A stretch of DNA of 64,000 bases from Kuafuiihalomonas sp964473255 (GTDB lineage Bacteria; Myxococcota; Kuafuiibacteriia; Kuafuiibacteriales; Kuafuiibacteriaceae): assembly GCA_964473255.1 (NCBI GenBank), contig CAYYOT010000005.1, forward strand, positions 59,468 through 123,467, read 5' to 3'. The position numbers were made by a program, and so were the translations under genes. The notes beneath the pieces were generated by a model. The model was not told the DNA's origin and ran no database searches. It was given only the letters and a program-made list of their open reading frames with translations. Each line of letters begins with the position of its first letter. Within the stretch, counting starts at the first letter, position 1. This document shows, piece after piece, positions 50,687-58,427 of this stretch.

Positions 50687-51523
50687 GTGAGCGCGCGAAT
50701 CTCGGAGGCAGCGAAGGCCTTCGCCGACGTCGGGGGGGTGTCTCCGACCGACCTAGCCGGAGGACGTCTAAGCCTGCACTGGGCGGCTTTGGTGGCGGCG
50801 GCCGGCCCAGCCGCAATGGCCGAGCCGCAGCCCGACTACAGCCACACCGCCTTCGAGTGGAATGAGGCGTCGCGGGCCCTGGTCGGCGTGCCGGTCGGTG
50901 CGAGCGGAGCCCGAACGATGCTCTCGCTCCTTCGCTTCGAAGTGGGCGTCGTCGGCGGCTCGCAGCTCCCGCTCCATGGCCGAACCTTGAGCGAAGCTCT
51001 CGCTTGGTTGAGCGACCAGCTGGGCGTGGAAGGTCTCTCCCGTCCGGACCTCACGGTTCCGCCGCATCCGGTCGCGAACGGTGGTCTGTTCGACAAGCCC
51101 GACGATGTCGCGCTGAAGGAGATGGACCGTTGGTTCTCCGCGTCGGCGGGCCTGCTCGACGCGGTCCACAAAGAAAACGAGGGTGCGAGCACCGTCCGCT
51201 GCTGGCCGCATCACTTCGACATCGCTACCCTCATCACACTGGACCCCGACGAACCCGATCATGAGAAGGCTCGGTCGATCGGCGTCGGCATGAGCCCCGG
51301 CGACGAAACTTACCCCGAGCCCTACCTGTACGTGACGCCATGGCCCTACCCGCCGACCGACGGATTGGAAGACCTCCCGTTCGGCCACTGGCACAAGGAG
51401 GGTTTCGTGGCGGCGGTCCTCGCGGGCACGGACATTTCCACGGCCGGCGCCGCCGACCGCCCGGAGCGCGTCGCCCGATTTACGAGCTCGGCGATCGACG
51501 CCTGTCGTCGGCATCTGGCCTAG
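50687..51523 (+). CDS. Conserved protein of unknown function
   Basis: 278 residues from GTG 50687. It has a soluble globular sequence with SLHWAALVAAAG near the start, TVRCWPHHFDIATLITL in the middle and FGHWHKEGFVAAVL near the end. The conserved His/Trp patches suggest a ligand or metal site, but I do not recognise the family. Its TAG stop overlaps the modC stop on the other strand (CTAG, 51520-51523). Confidence 0.65.
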   Translation: MSARISEAAKAFADVGGVSPTDLAGGRLSLHWAALVAAAGPAAMAEPQPDYSHTAFEWNEASRALVGVPVGASGARTMLSLLRFEVGVVGGSQLPLHGRTLSEALAWLSDQLGVEGLSRPDLTVPPHPVANGGLFDKPDDVALKEMDRWFSASAGLLDAVHKENEGASTVRCWPHHFDIATLITLDPDEPDHEKARSIGVGMSPGDETYPEPYLYVTPWPYPPTDGLEDLPFGHWHKEGFVAAVLAGTDISTAGAADRPERVARFTSSAIDACRRHLA

Positions 51524-52263
51524 GCCAGGTCTTTTGGGCCGGCCGCGTCACCTCCCGCGTCACCTCCCGCGTCGAAGAGCTCGGCGATGAAGTCGGTTGC
51601 TGGATCGGCAGCCAAAGCTTCGACGGACCCGCTCTGCACGATCCGCCCCTTCTCCATGACCCAAACCGTGGCCCCCAGAGCACGGATGTCCTTGACGTCG
51701 TGCGTGGAGGCGATCGCCGGCAGCCCCCGCTCCACGAGGAGCGCACCCAACACGTGGCGCGTGCGACGACGGGCGGACACGTCGAGGGCGGACAGCGGCT
51801 CATCGAGGAGCAGAAGTCGAGGATCGGTGGCCAGCGCTCGCGCCAGGGCCACCCGCTGCTGCTCGCCTCCGGACAATTCTCGGGGCCGACGGCCCGCCAA
51901 GTCGGCCACTCCGAGCTCATCGAGCACCGCCATCGAGCGAGCCTCCCGGTTTGTTTCGGCAAGGCCGAAGCCCACGTTCGCCAGGACGGATAGATGCGGA
52001 AAGAGGCCAAACCCCTGCGGGACGTAGCCGACGCTTCGCCGCTCGGGCGGAAGGTCGACGCCCTTCTCCGCATCGAATAGCACGCGTTCCCCGACTTCGA
52101 TGAAGCCGGCCTGCGGCGTGTAGGCGCCAGCGATCGTTCTCAGCAGCGTGGTCTTACCCGCGCCGTTGGGCCCCACGAGAGCGATCGGTTCCCGTCCGGC
52201 CTCGATATCGACGTTGACCTCGAACGACTCGAGGTCGAGAGCGATCTGCACTCGCCAGCTCAC
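51520..52263 (-). CDS. modC: Molybdate ABC transporter ATP-binding protein
   Basis: 247 residues from GTG 52263, which overlaps the modB stop (GTGA); the frame is open to 53145, but that region is modB. Intact ATPase: Walker A GPNGAGKTT, signature ELSGGEQQRVALARAL, Walker B LLLLDEPLSALD and switch His in STHDVKD. It lacks the C-terminal Mop domain of full-length ModC (about 350 residues), as many short forms do. The tail has a short DAGGDAGGDAAG repeat. Works with ModB and ModA. Confidence 0.87.
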   Translation of the reverse strand: MSWRVQIALDLESFEVNVDIEAGREPIALVGPNGAGKTTLLRTIAGAYTPQAGFIEVGERVLFDAEKGVDLPPERRSVGYVPQGFGLFPHLSVLANVGFGLAETNREARSMAVLDELGVADLAGRRPRELSGGEQQRVALARALATDPRLLLLDEPLSALDVSARRRTRHVLGALLVERGLPAIASTHDVKDIRALGATVWVMEKGRIVQSGSVEALAADPATDFIAELFDAGGDAGGDAAGPKDLA

Positions 52264-53081
52264 GGCGGCCCCCACGCTCCACGCCCCGTTCCCGTCGGGC
52301 GACCGAAGCCGCCAGAGACGAAGCGCAGCCCGAACAGCAGGACCACGGAGGTCGCAGCCAACACCAACGACAGAGCCACCGCCCCCCGAACGTCGGATTC
52401 GAGCGTCGTGTAGATGGCCAGCGGCATCGTCTGTGTCGTCCCCGGTCGATTGCCGGCGAAGAGGAGCGTGGCGCCGAATTCTCCGAGCGCCCGCGCCCAC
52501 GCCAGAGCTGCCCCCCCCACCAGACCCGGAAGCGCCATGGGCACGGCTACGCGCAAAAATGCTCCGCTCGCGCTGGCCCCGAGCGTGCGAGCCACGATCA
52601 ACAGGTCCCGGTCGACCCGGCGAAACGCCGAGGTCGCGGTTTGAACGAAGAAGGGCGCCGACACCACGACCTGCGCCAGGACGACCGCAGCCGTCGTGAA
52701 GGGAAGATGGACACCGAACGACGCCAGCAGCGATCCCAAAGGCCCCTGCCGTCCGAAGCTTCGGAGCAAAGCGATGCCCACCACTGCGGGCGGCAACACG
52801 ATGGGAAGGTCGACGACGAGCTCGACGAGACGGGCCGGCGCCCCCTCTCGGTTCGACAGCCACCATGCGAGCGGCGTACCGAGCACGACGACGAACCCGA
52901 GACTGAGGAGCGACGTTCGAGCGCTGAGGGCGAGGGACGGCAGGAAGAGAGGATGACTCAGGCCCTCGAGAACGTCCGACGGTCGGGAGGCGAGCGCCAG
53001 CGCGACGATGGGCAGCGCCAGGAGCGCCATCATGGGCAGCGCGCTCCAGAAGAAGAGCCCGCGGAGCCGAAGCGTCATCAT
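52260..53081 (-). CDS. modB: Molybdate ABC transporter permease
   Basis: 273 residues with about six membrane helices. The permease signature is ARALGEFGATLLFAGNRPGTTQTMPLAIY, characteristic of ModB/CysT-type permeases, preceded by LGTPLAWWLS and LPPAVVGIALL. It overlaps modA by 4 bp upstream and modC by 4 bp downstream. It imports oxyanions, molybdate given the ModA partner. Confidence 0.89.
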   Translation of the reverse strand: MMTLRLRGLFFWSALPMMALLALPIVALALASRPSDVLEGLSHPLFLPSLALSARTSLLSLGFVVVLGTPLAWWLSNREGAPARLVELVVDLPIVLPPAVVGIALLRSFGRQGPLGSLLASFGVHLPFTTAAVVLAQVVVSAPFFVQTATSAFRRVDRDLLIVARTLGASASGAFLRVAVPMALPGLVGGAALAWARALGEFGATLLFAGNRPGTTQTMPLAIYTTLESDVRGAVALSLVLAATSVVLLFGLRFVSGGFGRPTGTGRGAWGPP

Positions 53082-53875
53082 GGCCGACCGAACCCAAACT
53101 CGCGCAAGATCGCGTACCCCTGCTCCGAACCCACGAAGTCGGCAAAGGCCTCAGCCGGCGGGGTCCGGGTCGGGCCGATCATCGCGAGACGATACCTCGC
53201 CGAAACGGCGATGTCGTCGTCGACGGCGACCACGCGAAGCCCCGGACTCCTCGCATCGGTCCGGTACACGAAGGCAGCATCGGCCTCCCCCATCAAGACC
53301 TTGGCCCGAACCAAGCGGACGTTGGGCTCGTACGAGACGACGCGGTCGAGGACCGCCTGGGAAAAGCCAGCGCCGTAGCGTGCATCGGCGCGGCGGAGCA
53401 CCTCGCGCGCGTAGCGGCCGATCGGAACCGTCTTTGTCCCCAGGATGATCCGCTTCGACCAGCGGAGGTCCTCGAGAGTCCGAAGGCGACGATCGCTTGC
53501 GGGCGTGACGAGCACGAGGTCGTTGACGGCGAAGGTCCGAGGCCGTCGCCCGACTCCGGCGCTCACGAGCGCCTCGACGTGTGCTTCATCGGCCGAGGCG
53601 AACACGAGTGGGTCGGCCCCGCTTTCGATCTGGAGGCGCAAGACCTGGCTTCCCGCGAAGGTGAGTTCGACCTGGAGCTCGGGGTGTCGCTTCTCGAAGG
53701 CCGCAGCCAACTCCCGAAACGACTCGGTCAAGGACGAAGCGGCGAACACCCGTACTTCGACCCGCCGAGCATCGTCGACCGGACACCCGAACGCTCCAAC
53801 GAGGAGAAAACCGACGCGGATGGCCGCTGCGAGACTCTCCGCTGTGGAGGCGAGCCCCTTCACGCCCGACGACAC
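53078..53875 (-). CDS. modA: Molybdate-binding lipoprotein
   Basis: 265 residues from GTG 53875; the next in-frame starts would cut the signal. The lipobox is GAFGC (Cys31), so it is membrane-anchored in the periplasm or outer face. ModA motifs: VFAASSLTESFRELAAAFEK, VFASADEAHVEAL, LGTKTVPIGRYAREVL and GEADAAFVYRTDA. Binds molybdate or tungstate for ModBC. No molybdenum enzyme is in the window, so its user lies elsewhere. Confidence 0.88.
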   Translation of the reverse strand: MSSGVKGLASTAESLAAAIRVGFLLVGAFGCPVDDARRVEVRVFAASSLTESFRELAAAFEKRHPELQVELTFAGSQVLRLQIESGADPLVFASADEAHVEALVSAGVGRRPRTFAVNDLVLVTPASDRRLRTLEDLRWSKRIILGTKTVPIGRYAREVLRRADARYGAGFSQAVLDRVVSYEPNVRLVRAKVLMGEADAAFVYRTDARSPGLRVVAVDDDIAVSARYRLAMIGPTRTPPAEAFADFVGSEQGYAILREFGFGRP

Positions 53876-53912
53876 AACAACCGGAAGGCGCGGGAAGTGA
53901 AGTCGAATTTCG

Positions 53913-54362
53913 TCAGAAGGTCAGCGTCACCACGTCGCCTTCACCCTGACCTTCCGCTTCGGCCACCGTGACGTCGATCGAGACCGGAGGCACGTCGGTC
54001 GCCCCGCTGCCGAAACGCGATCCCATCGTCTGGGTGGCATCGAGCGTCAGAGCGACGGCGATCGCCACGGCCGCCATGCCCGTCAGCACGAGCAACGCCC
54101 GCGGCCACGGAGCCCCCTCCGAAGGACTCGAAGAGCCCGGCTCGCGGAGGGCTTTTAGCACGCCGCGCTCGACCCGAGGGACCATGAGGCGCCCTTCGGG
54201 CTGGCCCTCGGACACGGCAGCCTGGACTGCGGCCCAGCGAGCTCGCTCCCGCCGGAGCGCGGGGCGGCTCAACAGGCCACGCTCCAGCTCCTCACGCTCG
54301 AGTTCGGTGAGTTCCCCGTCGAGTTCACGCGCCATCAGAAAACGCATACGTCGTTCGGTCAT
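53913..54362 (-). CDS. Probable anti-sigma factor
   Basis: 149 residues. N-terminal helical region (MARELDGELTELEREELERG) of anti-sigma type without the zinc HxxxCxxC site, then one membrane helix (about 90-108, ALLVLTGMAAVAIAVALTL), then a short periplasmic tail. It overlaps the sigma-factor gene by 4 bp, the usual pairing. Likely sequesters the ECF sigma at the inner membrane. Confidence 0.75.
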   Translation of the reverse strand: MTERRMRFLMARELDGELTELEREELERGLLSRPALRRERARWAAVQAAVSEGQPEGRLMVPRVERGVLKALREPGSSSPSEGAPWPRALLVLTGMAAVAIAVALTLDATQTMGSRFGSGATDVPPVSIDVTVAEAEGQGEGDVVTLTF

Positions 54363-54976
54363 CGCTCTGCCTCGAACCAGCGGCCCAGCCGACGCTTGAG
54401 CTGCGCGCGGGCACGCTGGAGGTCCTTCCGGATCGCAGGTTCGGACTTGTTGAAGACCGCGGCCAGTTCGGCCACGCTGAAGTGGGAGTAATAGCGGAGC
54501 ACGATCAGCTCGCGCACACTCGGCTTGAGATCGATGAGCGCTCGTCGAACTTCGCGCTCGAGCTGCCGATTCTGACTGAGGAGCTCGGGGTTGCTGACAG
54601 CCGAATCATCGGTTCGGTCCGGGGCCTCGGCGACCAACCGCTCTCGCTTGTGTTTCCGTCGAAAGTCGATCGCGACGCGAAGAGCGATGCGCACGAGCCA
54701 CGGAAAGAATGACTGGTCCTCTCGGAGCTGCGCCTGATGCCGCAGCGCGCGCACGAACGCTTCTTGAACGACGTCTTCGGAGAGATTCAGGTCGGCGTGC
54801 GTACGTTCCACGATCCGGTGCAGAGGCTCGGCGTGACGCTCGATGAGCGCCCGACACGCGGCCTCATCGCCGGCCGCTCCGCGCTCCAATAGGCGAGCAT
54901 CGGAGGCCGTCTCCGGCGCCGCGCCGCCTCCGCCGCTCACGCCGAGGCCATCGATGAACGTCGACCAGGAGACCAC
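54359..54976 (-). CDS. ECF-type RNA polymerase sigma factor
   Basis: 205 residues from GTG 54976, 1 bp after the stop of the barrel gene. Region 2 has NLSEDVVQEAFVRALRHQAQ and FFPWLVRIALRVAIDFRRKH; region 4 has LKPSVRELIVLRYYSHFSVAELAAVF with NKSEPAIRKDLQRARAQLK. An extra N-terminal 30 residues is low complexity. Cotranscribed with its probable anti-sigma and with the two upstream envelope genes, so it may respond to an envelope signal. Confidence 0.88.
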   Translation of the reverse strand: MVSWSTFIDGLGVSGGGGAAPETASDARLLERGAAGDEAACRALIERHAEPLHRIVERTHADLNLSEDVVQEAFVRALRHQAQLREDQSFFPWLVRIALRVAIDFRRKHKRERLVAEAPDRTDDSAVSNPELLSQNRQLEREVRRALIDLKPSVRELIVLRYYSHFSVAELAAVFNKSEPAIRKDLQRARAQLKRRLGRWFEAER

Positions 54977-54977
54977 C

Positions 54978-55949
54978 TCAGAACCTCAGACCCACCCTCC
55001 AGGTGACGCTGTAGCGGTCGGCCCGGTAGCGTTCTTCCGACTGAATGTCGGCGCTCTGCAGCGAACGCCCGCCGTCGTCGTCGTCCTGAGCCTGGAAACG
55101 GGCAAACTCGACGGGATACCAGTTGAAGTGGACCCCGGTCACGAGTCGATTCCAATGGAATCGAAAACCGGTGTCGAGTCGACCGAGGACCGAGCCCCCG
55201 TACTCGGACAGCGCGTCGAGCCGGTCGAAGCTGTACCCGAACCAGCTCGGGCCGAGACCAAAATAGAGGTCCCACTGCTTACGCGGGAGTGCGTGAAAGC
55301 GAAAGCCGGTGTCGACCATGTAGGTGAAGCCGTTGTTGAGCTCTCCGTATTGGGTTTGCGGGAGATAGAAGTTGCCCTTTTCCACGACGTCCGTGGCCTC
55401 GTTGTCGTCGTCGTTCACGTCGAGACCGCTGAAGCCGGCATCGATGTGGAGAGCGACGACGTCGGACAGGTAACCCTCGAGGGCGAAGCCCTTGAACGTC
55501 CCTCCGTTCAGCGTGAGCACGACGTTGCCCTTGTGCGGCTCGGGGTCGTGCCACCAACCCTTGTGCTGCTCCTCGGCCTCGACCGTCGCCTCACCGGCCG
55601 GGGCTTCGGCGGACGCCGACTCGGCCTCGACTTCGGCCTCGGGCTCCGGTTCAGCCGGAGCCGTCGCCGCAACGTCGCTTTCGGCCTCGGCGTCCGTCTC
55701 CACCTTCTGACCGTTGATGTGGATGTTCACGACCTGGGTCTGGGTGTTCGTGATCCCACCTCCGCTGGACGAGCTGGACTTCGTCTCCGACCGTTCCTCG
55801 CTCTCCTCGGCGGCCTCTTCGCCGAAGAAGTCATCGTCGTCATCGCCGACGACGACCTCCACTTCCACGGGTGGTGCGGCGCGCGCGGCCTCCGGCGTCC
55901 CCGCGAACGCGGTCATCAGGGTTAGCAGTCCAGTCGTCGTCCATTTCAT
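54978..55949 (-). CDS. Predicted outer-membrane beta-barrel protein with acidic linker
   Basis: 323 residues. Signal peptide (to about 25, ARA). Residues 30-60 are very acidic (DDDDD, EEAAEE), followed by Ser/Gly and an Ala/Glu/Pro-rich linker to about 130. Residues 145-323 look like amphipathic strands with aromatic ends (FYLPQTQYGELNNGFTYMVD, WDLYFGLGPSWFGYSF, FHWNRLVTGVHFNWYPVEF), ending VGLRF with the terminal Phe typical of barrels. It overlaps the upstream gene by 4 bp and is followed at once by the sigma gene, suggesting a stress or sensing module. Confidence 0.75.
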   Translation of the reverse strand: MKWTTTGLLTLMTAFAGTPEAARAAPPVEVEVVVGDDDDDFFGEEAAEESEERSETKSSSSSGGGITNTQTQVVNIHINGQKVETDAEAESDVAATAPAEPEPEAEVEAESASAEAPAGEATVEAEEQHKGWWHDPEPHKGNVVLTLNGGTFKGFALEGYLSDVVALHIDAGFSGLDVNDDDNEATDVVEKGNFYLPQTQYGELNNGFTYMVDTGFRFHALPRKQWDLYFGLGPSWFGYSFDRLDALSEYGGSVLGRLDTGFRFHWNRLVTGVHFNWYPVEFARFQAQDDDDGGRSLQSADIQSEERYRADRYSVTWRVGLRF

Positions 55950-56905
55950 CGTTCGAGCTCCACCAGGTCCTTGCGCGGGAGGTTCCGCTCGAGCGCCTCC
56001 AAGACCTGCCGGTTGAATTGCTGTTGCTGAGTGATCGTTGCTTCGTCGTCCGCCAACTGCGTCTCCACCGCCAGGAACCAGCTGCCCCGCTGCCAGAGCA
56101 TCGCATAGCGACCGCGGCTCCGGAGAAACCAGTGCTGGCCGTCACCGAGGCTGGACTTGATGGAGATCCGGGTAGCCCCGCCGACCGGCGTGGAGACGAT
56201 CTGGGTCCATAGTTCCTCCGCGCTCGCCGTCGAATCGAGGTGCATGGCGGTTACCAGAACCCGGCCGCGAGCCCCCACGAAGCCCTGCTGCCAGGTCCCT
56301 CGAACGCGGTCGGACACGAGACGGAGACGGATGAGACCCGCGATCAGGAGCGTGTCCTTCGACTTGCGGCCTGCGGCCGGCTCGAGCCCCAAACCGGGCG
56401 CCCATCCAGCGAGCTCTTCCACCAGGGCGTCCTCGGCGGGACGGAAGCGATCGAAGGGGAGCACCGCGCGCGTGAGCGCTTCCGTGAGAGTCGACGTCGA
56501 GGTCGTCCGCATGTGAACGACGGTCGAGCCCGGGGCCACGCTCAAGGAGGCCCCCGGCTTCAAGCTTCGACCCTTCGGTCCGTAGAAGTCGGCCTTTTGC
56601 AGTTCGATGGTTTGGGGAAGAACGGCCCCCTCTTCCAGGTGAAAGGAGCCCCCGCGCGCCGTGATCGAGCCGACCACGACCGCCGTTCGGCGGACGAAGA
56701 TGTCGGAGTCGAGAGCGTAGAGGTGCCCTCGAACCATTCCCGCGACTTCCAGCCGTCCGTCCACGACGAGTACGTCCTCCACCTCTTGGTCGACCCCGAC
56801 CGAGCCTCGGTCGCCGACGATCCGCCGGTGTTCGAGGGCTCGCGCCGAGGCCGCTGGCCACGCACAGAGCGCGAGCAGCACCATTACGAGCAGCCGCAGC
56901 CGCAC
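55946..56905 (-). CDS. Secreted protein with a bactofilin-like strand region
   Basis: 319 residues from GTG 56905, which has AGGAGG 4 bp upstream; the frame is open to 57103 but overlaps the neighbour. Signal peptide to about 21. Residues 35-95 read as short beta strands (VLVVDGRLEVAGMVRGHLYA, VVVGSITARGGSFHL), similar to bactofilin or right-handed helix proteins. A C-terminal domain (about 200-319) has LVTAMHLDSTASAEELWTQI. No catalytic motif. First gene of the operon with the barrel, sigma and anti-sigma. Confidence 0.65.
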   Translation of the reverse strand: MRLRLLVMVLLALCAWPAASARALEHRRIVGDRGSVGVDQEVEDVLVVDGRLEVAGMVRGHLYALDSDIFVRRTAVVVGSITARGGSFHLEEGAVLPQTIELQKADFYGPKGRSLKPGASLSVAPGSTVVHMRTTSTSTLTEALTRAVLPFDRFRPAEDALVEELAGWAPGLGLEPAAGRKSKDTLLIAGLIRLRLVSDRVRGTWQQGFVGARGRVLVTAMHLDSTASAEELWTQIVSTPVGGATRISIKSSLGDGQHWFLRSRGRYAMLWQRGSWFLAVETQLADDEATITQQQQFNRQVLEALERNLPRKDLVELER

Positions 56906-57038
56906 CACACCTCCTAGACGGAACCTGGGTAGGTTTCGTGACGACCTTTTTCGGACTTGCGGCCCCGTCGACGCAGGACCCTCGTGCGGGTGGACGAGAT
57001 GGGCGAAACGCCGGCGGCCTTGAACCGCAACGCGTGCG

Positions 57039-58427
57039 CTAGGCCAGCAGGAAAGAGGCGTCCCCCTCGGACTCGACGCCCGTCGCCTGCCCGATGCGGG
57101 CATCGATGCCGTAGCCGGACAGCACGGCGTTGTAGAAGTCGATGCAGTTGAGGGTGCGGTCCGTATAGAAGCCGCTCTTGAACCGGCCTCCGCCGCCCAC
57201 CACGGCGTGGAAGGCGTCGTTCTTGCTGTGGTTCCAGCCGTACTCGGTGCCGATGACGACGGTCATGTTCTCGAGGACGGTGCGTCCGTTGGCTTCGGCG
57301 TGGGCGGGATCGTCGAGCCGCTCCAGGAAGTACGCGAGGTTGGTCTGGGCGAAGTGCTGGTAGAGCCGGGCTTCCTTCCGCTTGTTGGCGTGAAAATACG
57401 AGTCGTGCTGCGAGTCGCCGGGAAAGCTCGTGGACTCTCCCAACGCCGAGTACGTGCCCTGGAAGTTCGTGTGCCCCCCCGCAGACTCGAACATCAGATT
57501 GCCGAAGCGCACGAGGTCGCAGCGGAGGGCGACGGCCCAAAGGTCGGCGTGCAGACGGAACACGGTCTGGAAGTCCGCCCAGTCGATGGCGGGAGCGCTC
57601 GACCCGGTGCCATACGTGAAGCGGTCGTAGTCGGCGATGTCCGGATCGGCGGGGTTCTGGGGAACCGGACACGCTGCTGGCGCCTCCTCGCTCGGGTCGA
57701 TGATCGTCTCGGCCGGCGCCAGCTGAAGCTCGATCTCGCGGATCGACGTCAGGTGCTGGTCGAGCTTCTGCTTGGAACCCGCCCCCAAAGGCGAGTTGTT
57801 GCCGCGCAGCCGCTCGTACTGACCCACGATGGTATCGAGGATGCTGCGCTTGATGCGCAGCCGCCGGCGCAGCGCCTCGCTCTCCGGATCGGTTCCGTCA
57901 CCGGGGGCCATGTACGCACCGAACAGGCGATCGAAGACCTCCGAAGGCCGCTTCACCGGCGGACGCGGCGAGCCGTCGGGATTGTAGACGCGCTGCGCCT
58001 GGGCATCACAGGCTCCGCGCCTCCACCACAGACCGGAGGCGAGCGTGGGCCCCGTAGGATCGATCTCTTTGCGCAACCGCTGGTCGATCGAGGGTCCGCC
58101 CGCGATGTTCACGCTGCTCTGCTTCTCGCCGACGAACACGACCGTCGCCGTGTTGCAGTGCGCTCCGCCGACCGACCCCTGGGTGACGTTGACCGAGCAC
58201 ATCGCCATCTTGTCGGCAAAGGGCGCGTAGGGAGCGAGCGGGCCGGAGAAATCGGTCTGCCAAGCCGGGTCGATCCCGAGTCCAAAAAAGACGGTAACCA
58301 ATCGTTCGGGCACGACGGTCGACTGCGCGCTCGCGGATGAGCCGAGCATCTCTTCGAAGAAGGGGAGACCGATGGCGATGGTACCGGCCCCCCTGAGCAT
58401 CGTTCGGCGATCGAGTTTGGCCATCAT
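57039..58427 (-). CDS. DUF1552 family protein, Tat-exported
   Basis: 462 residues. N-terminal twin-arginine signal (DRRTMLRGAG) and AQS cleavage. The body is the DUF1552 fold of myxobacteria and planctomycetes (VTVFFGLGIDPAWQ, GGPSIDQRLRKEI, SIREIELQL, AVVGGGGRFKSG). Such proteins are always found next to DUF1592 c-type-haem-like proteins; the biochemical role is not known, and a sulfatase/phosphatase-like fold is suspected. Overlaps the upstream gene by 4 bp. Confidence 0.87.
   Translation of the reverse strand: MMAKLDRRTMLRGAGTIAIGLPFFEEMLGSSASAQSTVVPERLVTVFFGLGIDPAWQTDFSGPLAPYAPFADKMAMCSVNVTQGSVGGAHCNTATVVFVGEKQSSVNIAGGPSIDQRLRKEIDPTGPTLASGLWWRRGACDAQAQRVYNPDGSPRPPVKRPSEVFDRLFGAYMAPGDGTDPESEALRRRLRIKRSILDTIVGQYERLRGNNSPLGAGSKQKLDQHLTSIREIELQLAPAETIIDPSEEAPAACPVPQNPADPDIADYDRFTYGTGSSAPAIDWADFQTVFRLHADLWAVALRCDLVRFGNLMFESAGGHTNFQGTYSALGESTSFPGDSQHDSYFHANKRKEARLYQHFAQTNLAYFLERLDDPAHAEANGRTVLENMTVVIGTEYGWNHSKNDAFHAVVGGGGRFKSGFYTDRTLNCIDFYNAVLSGYGIDARIGQATGVESEGDASFLLA

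Noticed and set aside
52264..53145. N-terminal extension of modC
   Set aside because: It lies in modB, which has proper membrane helices and the permease signature; modC starts at GTG 52263.
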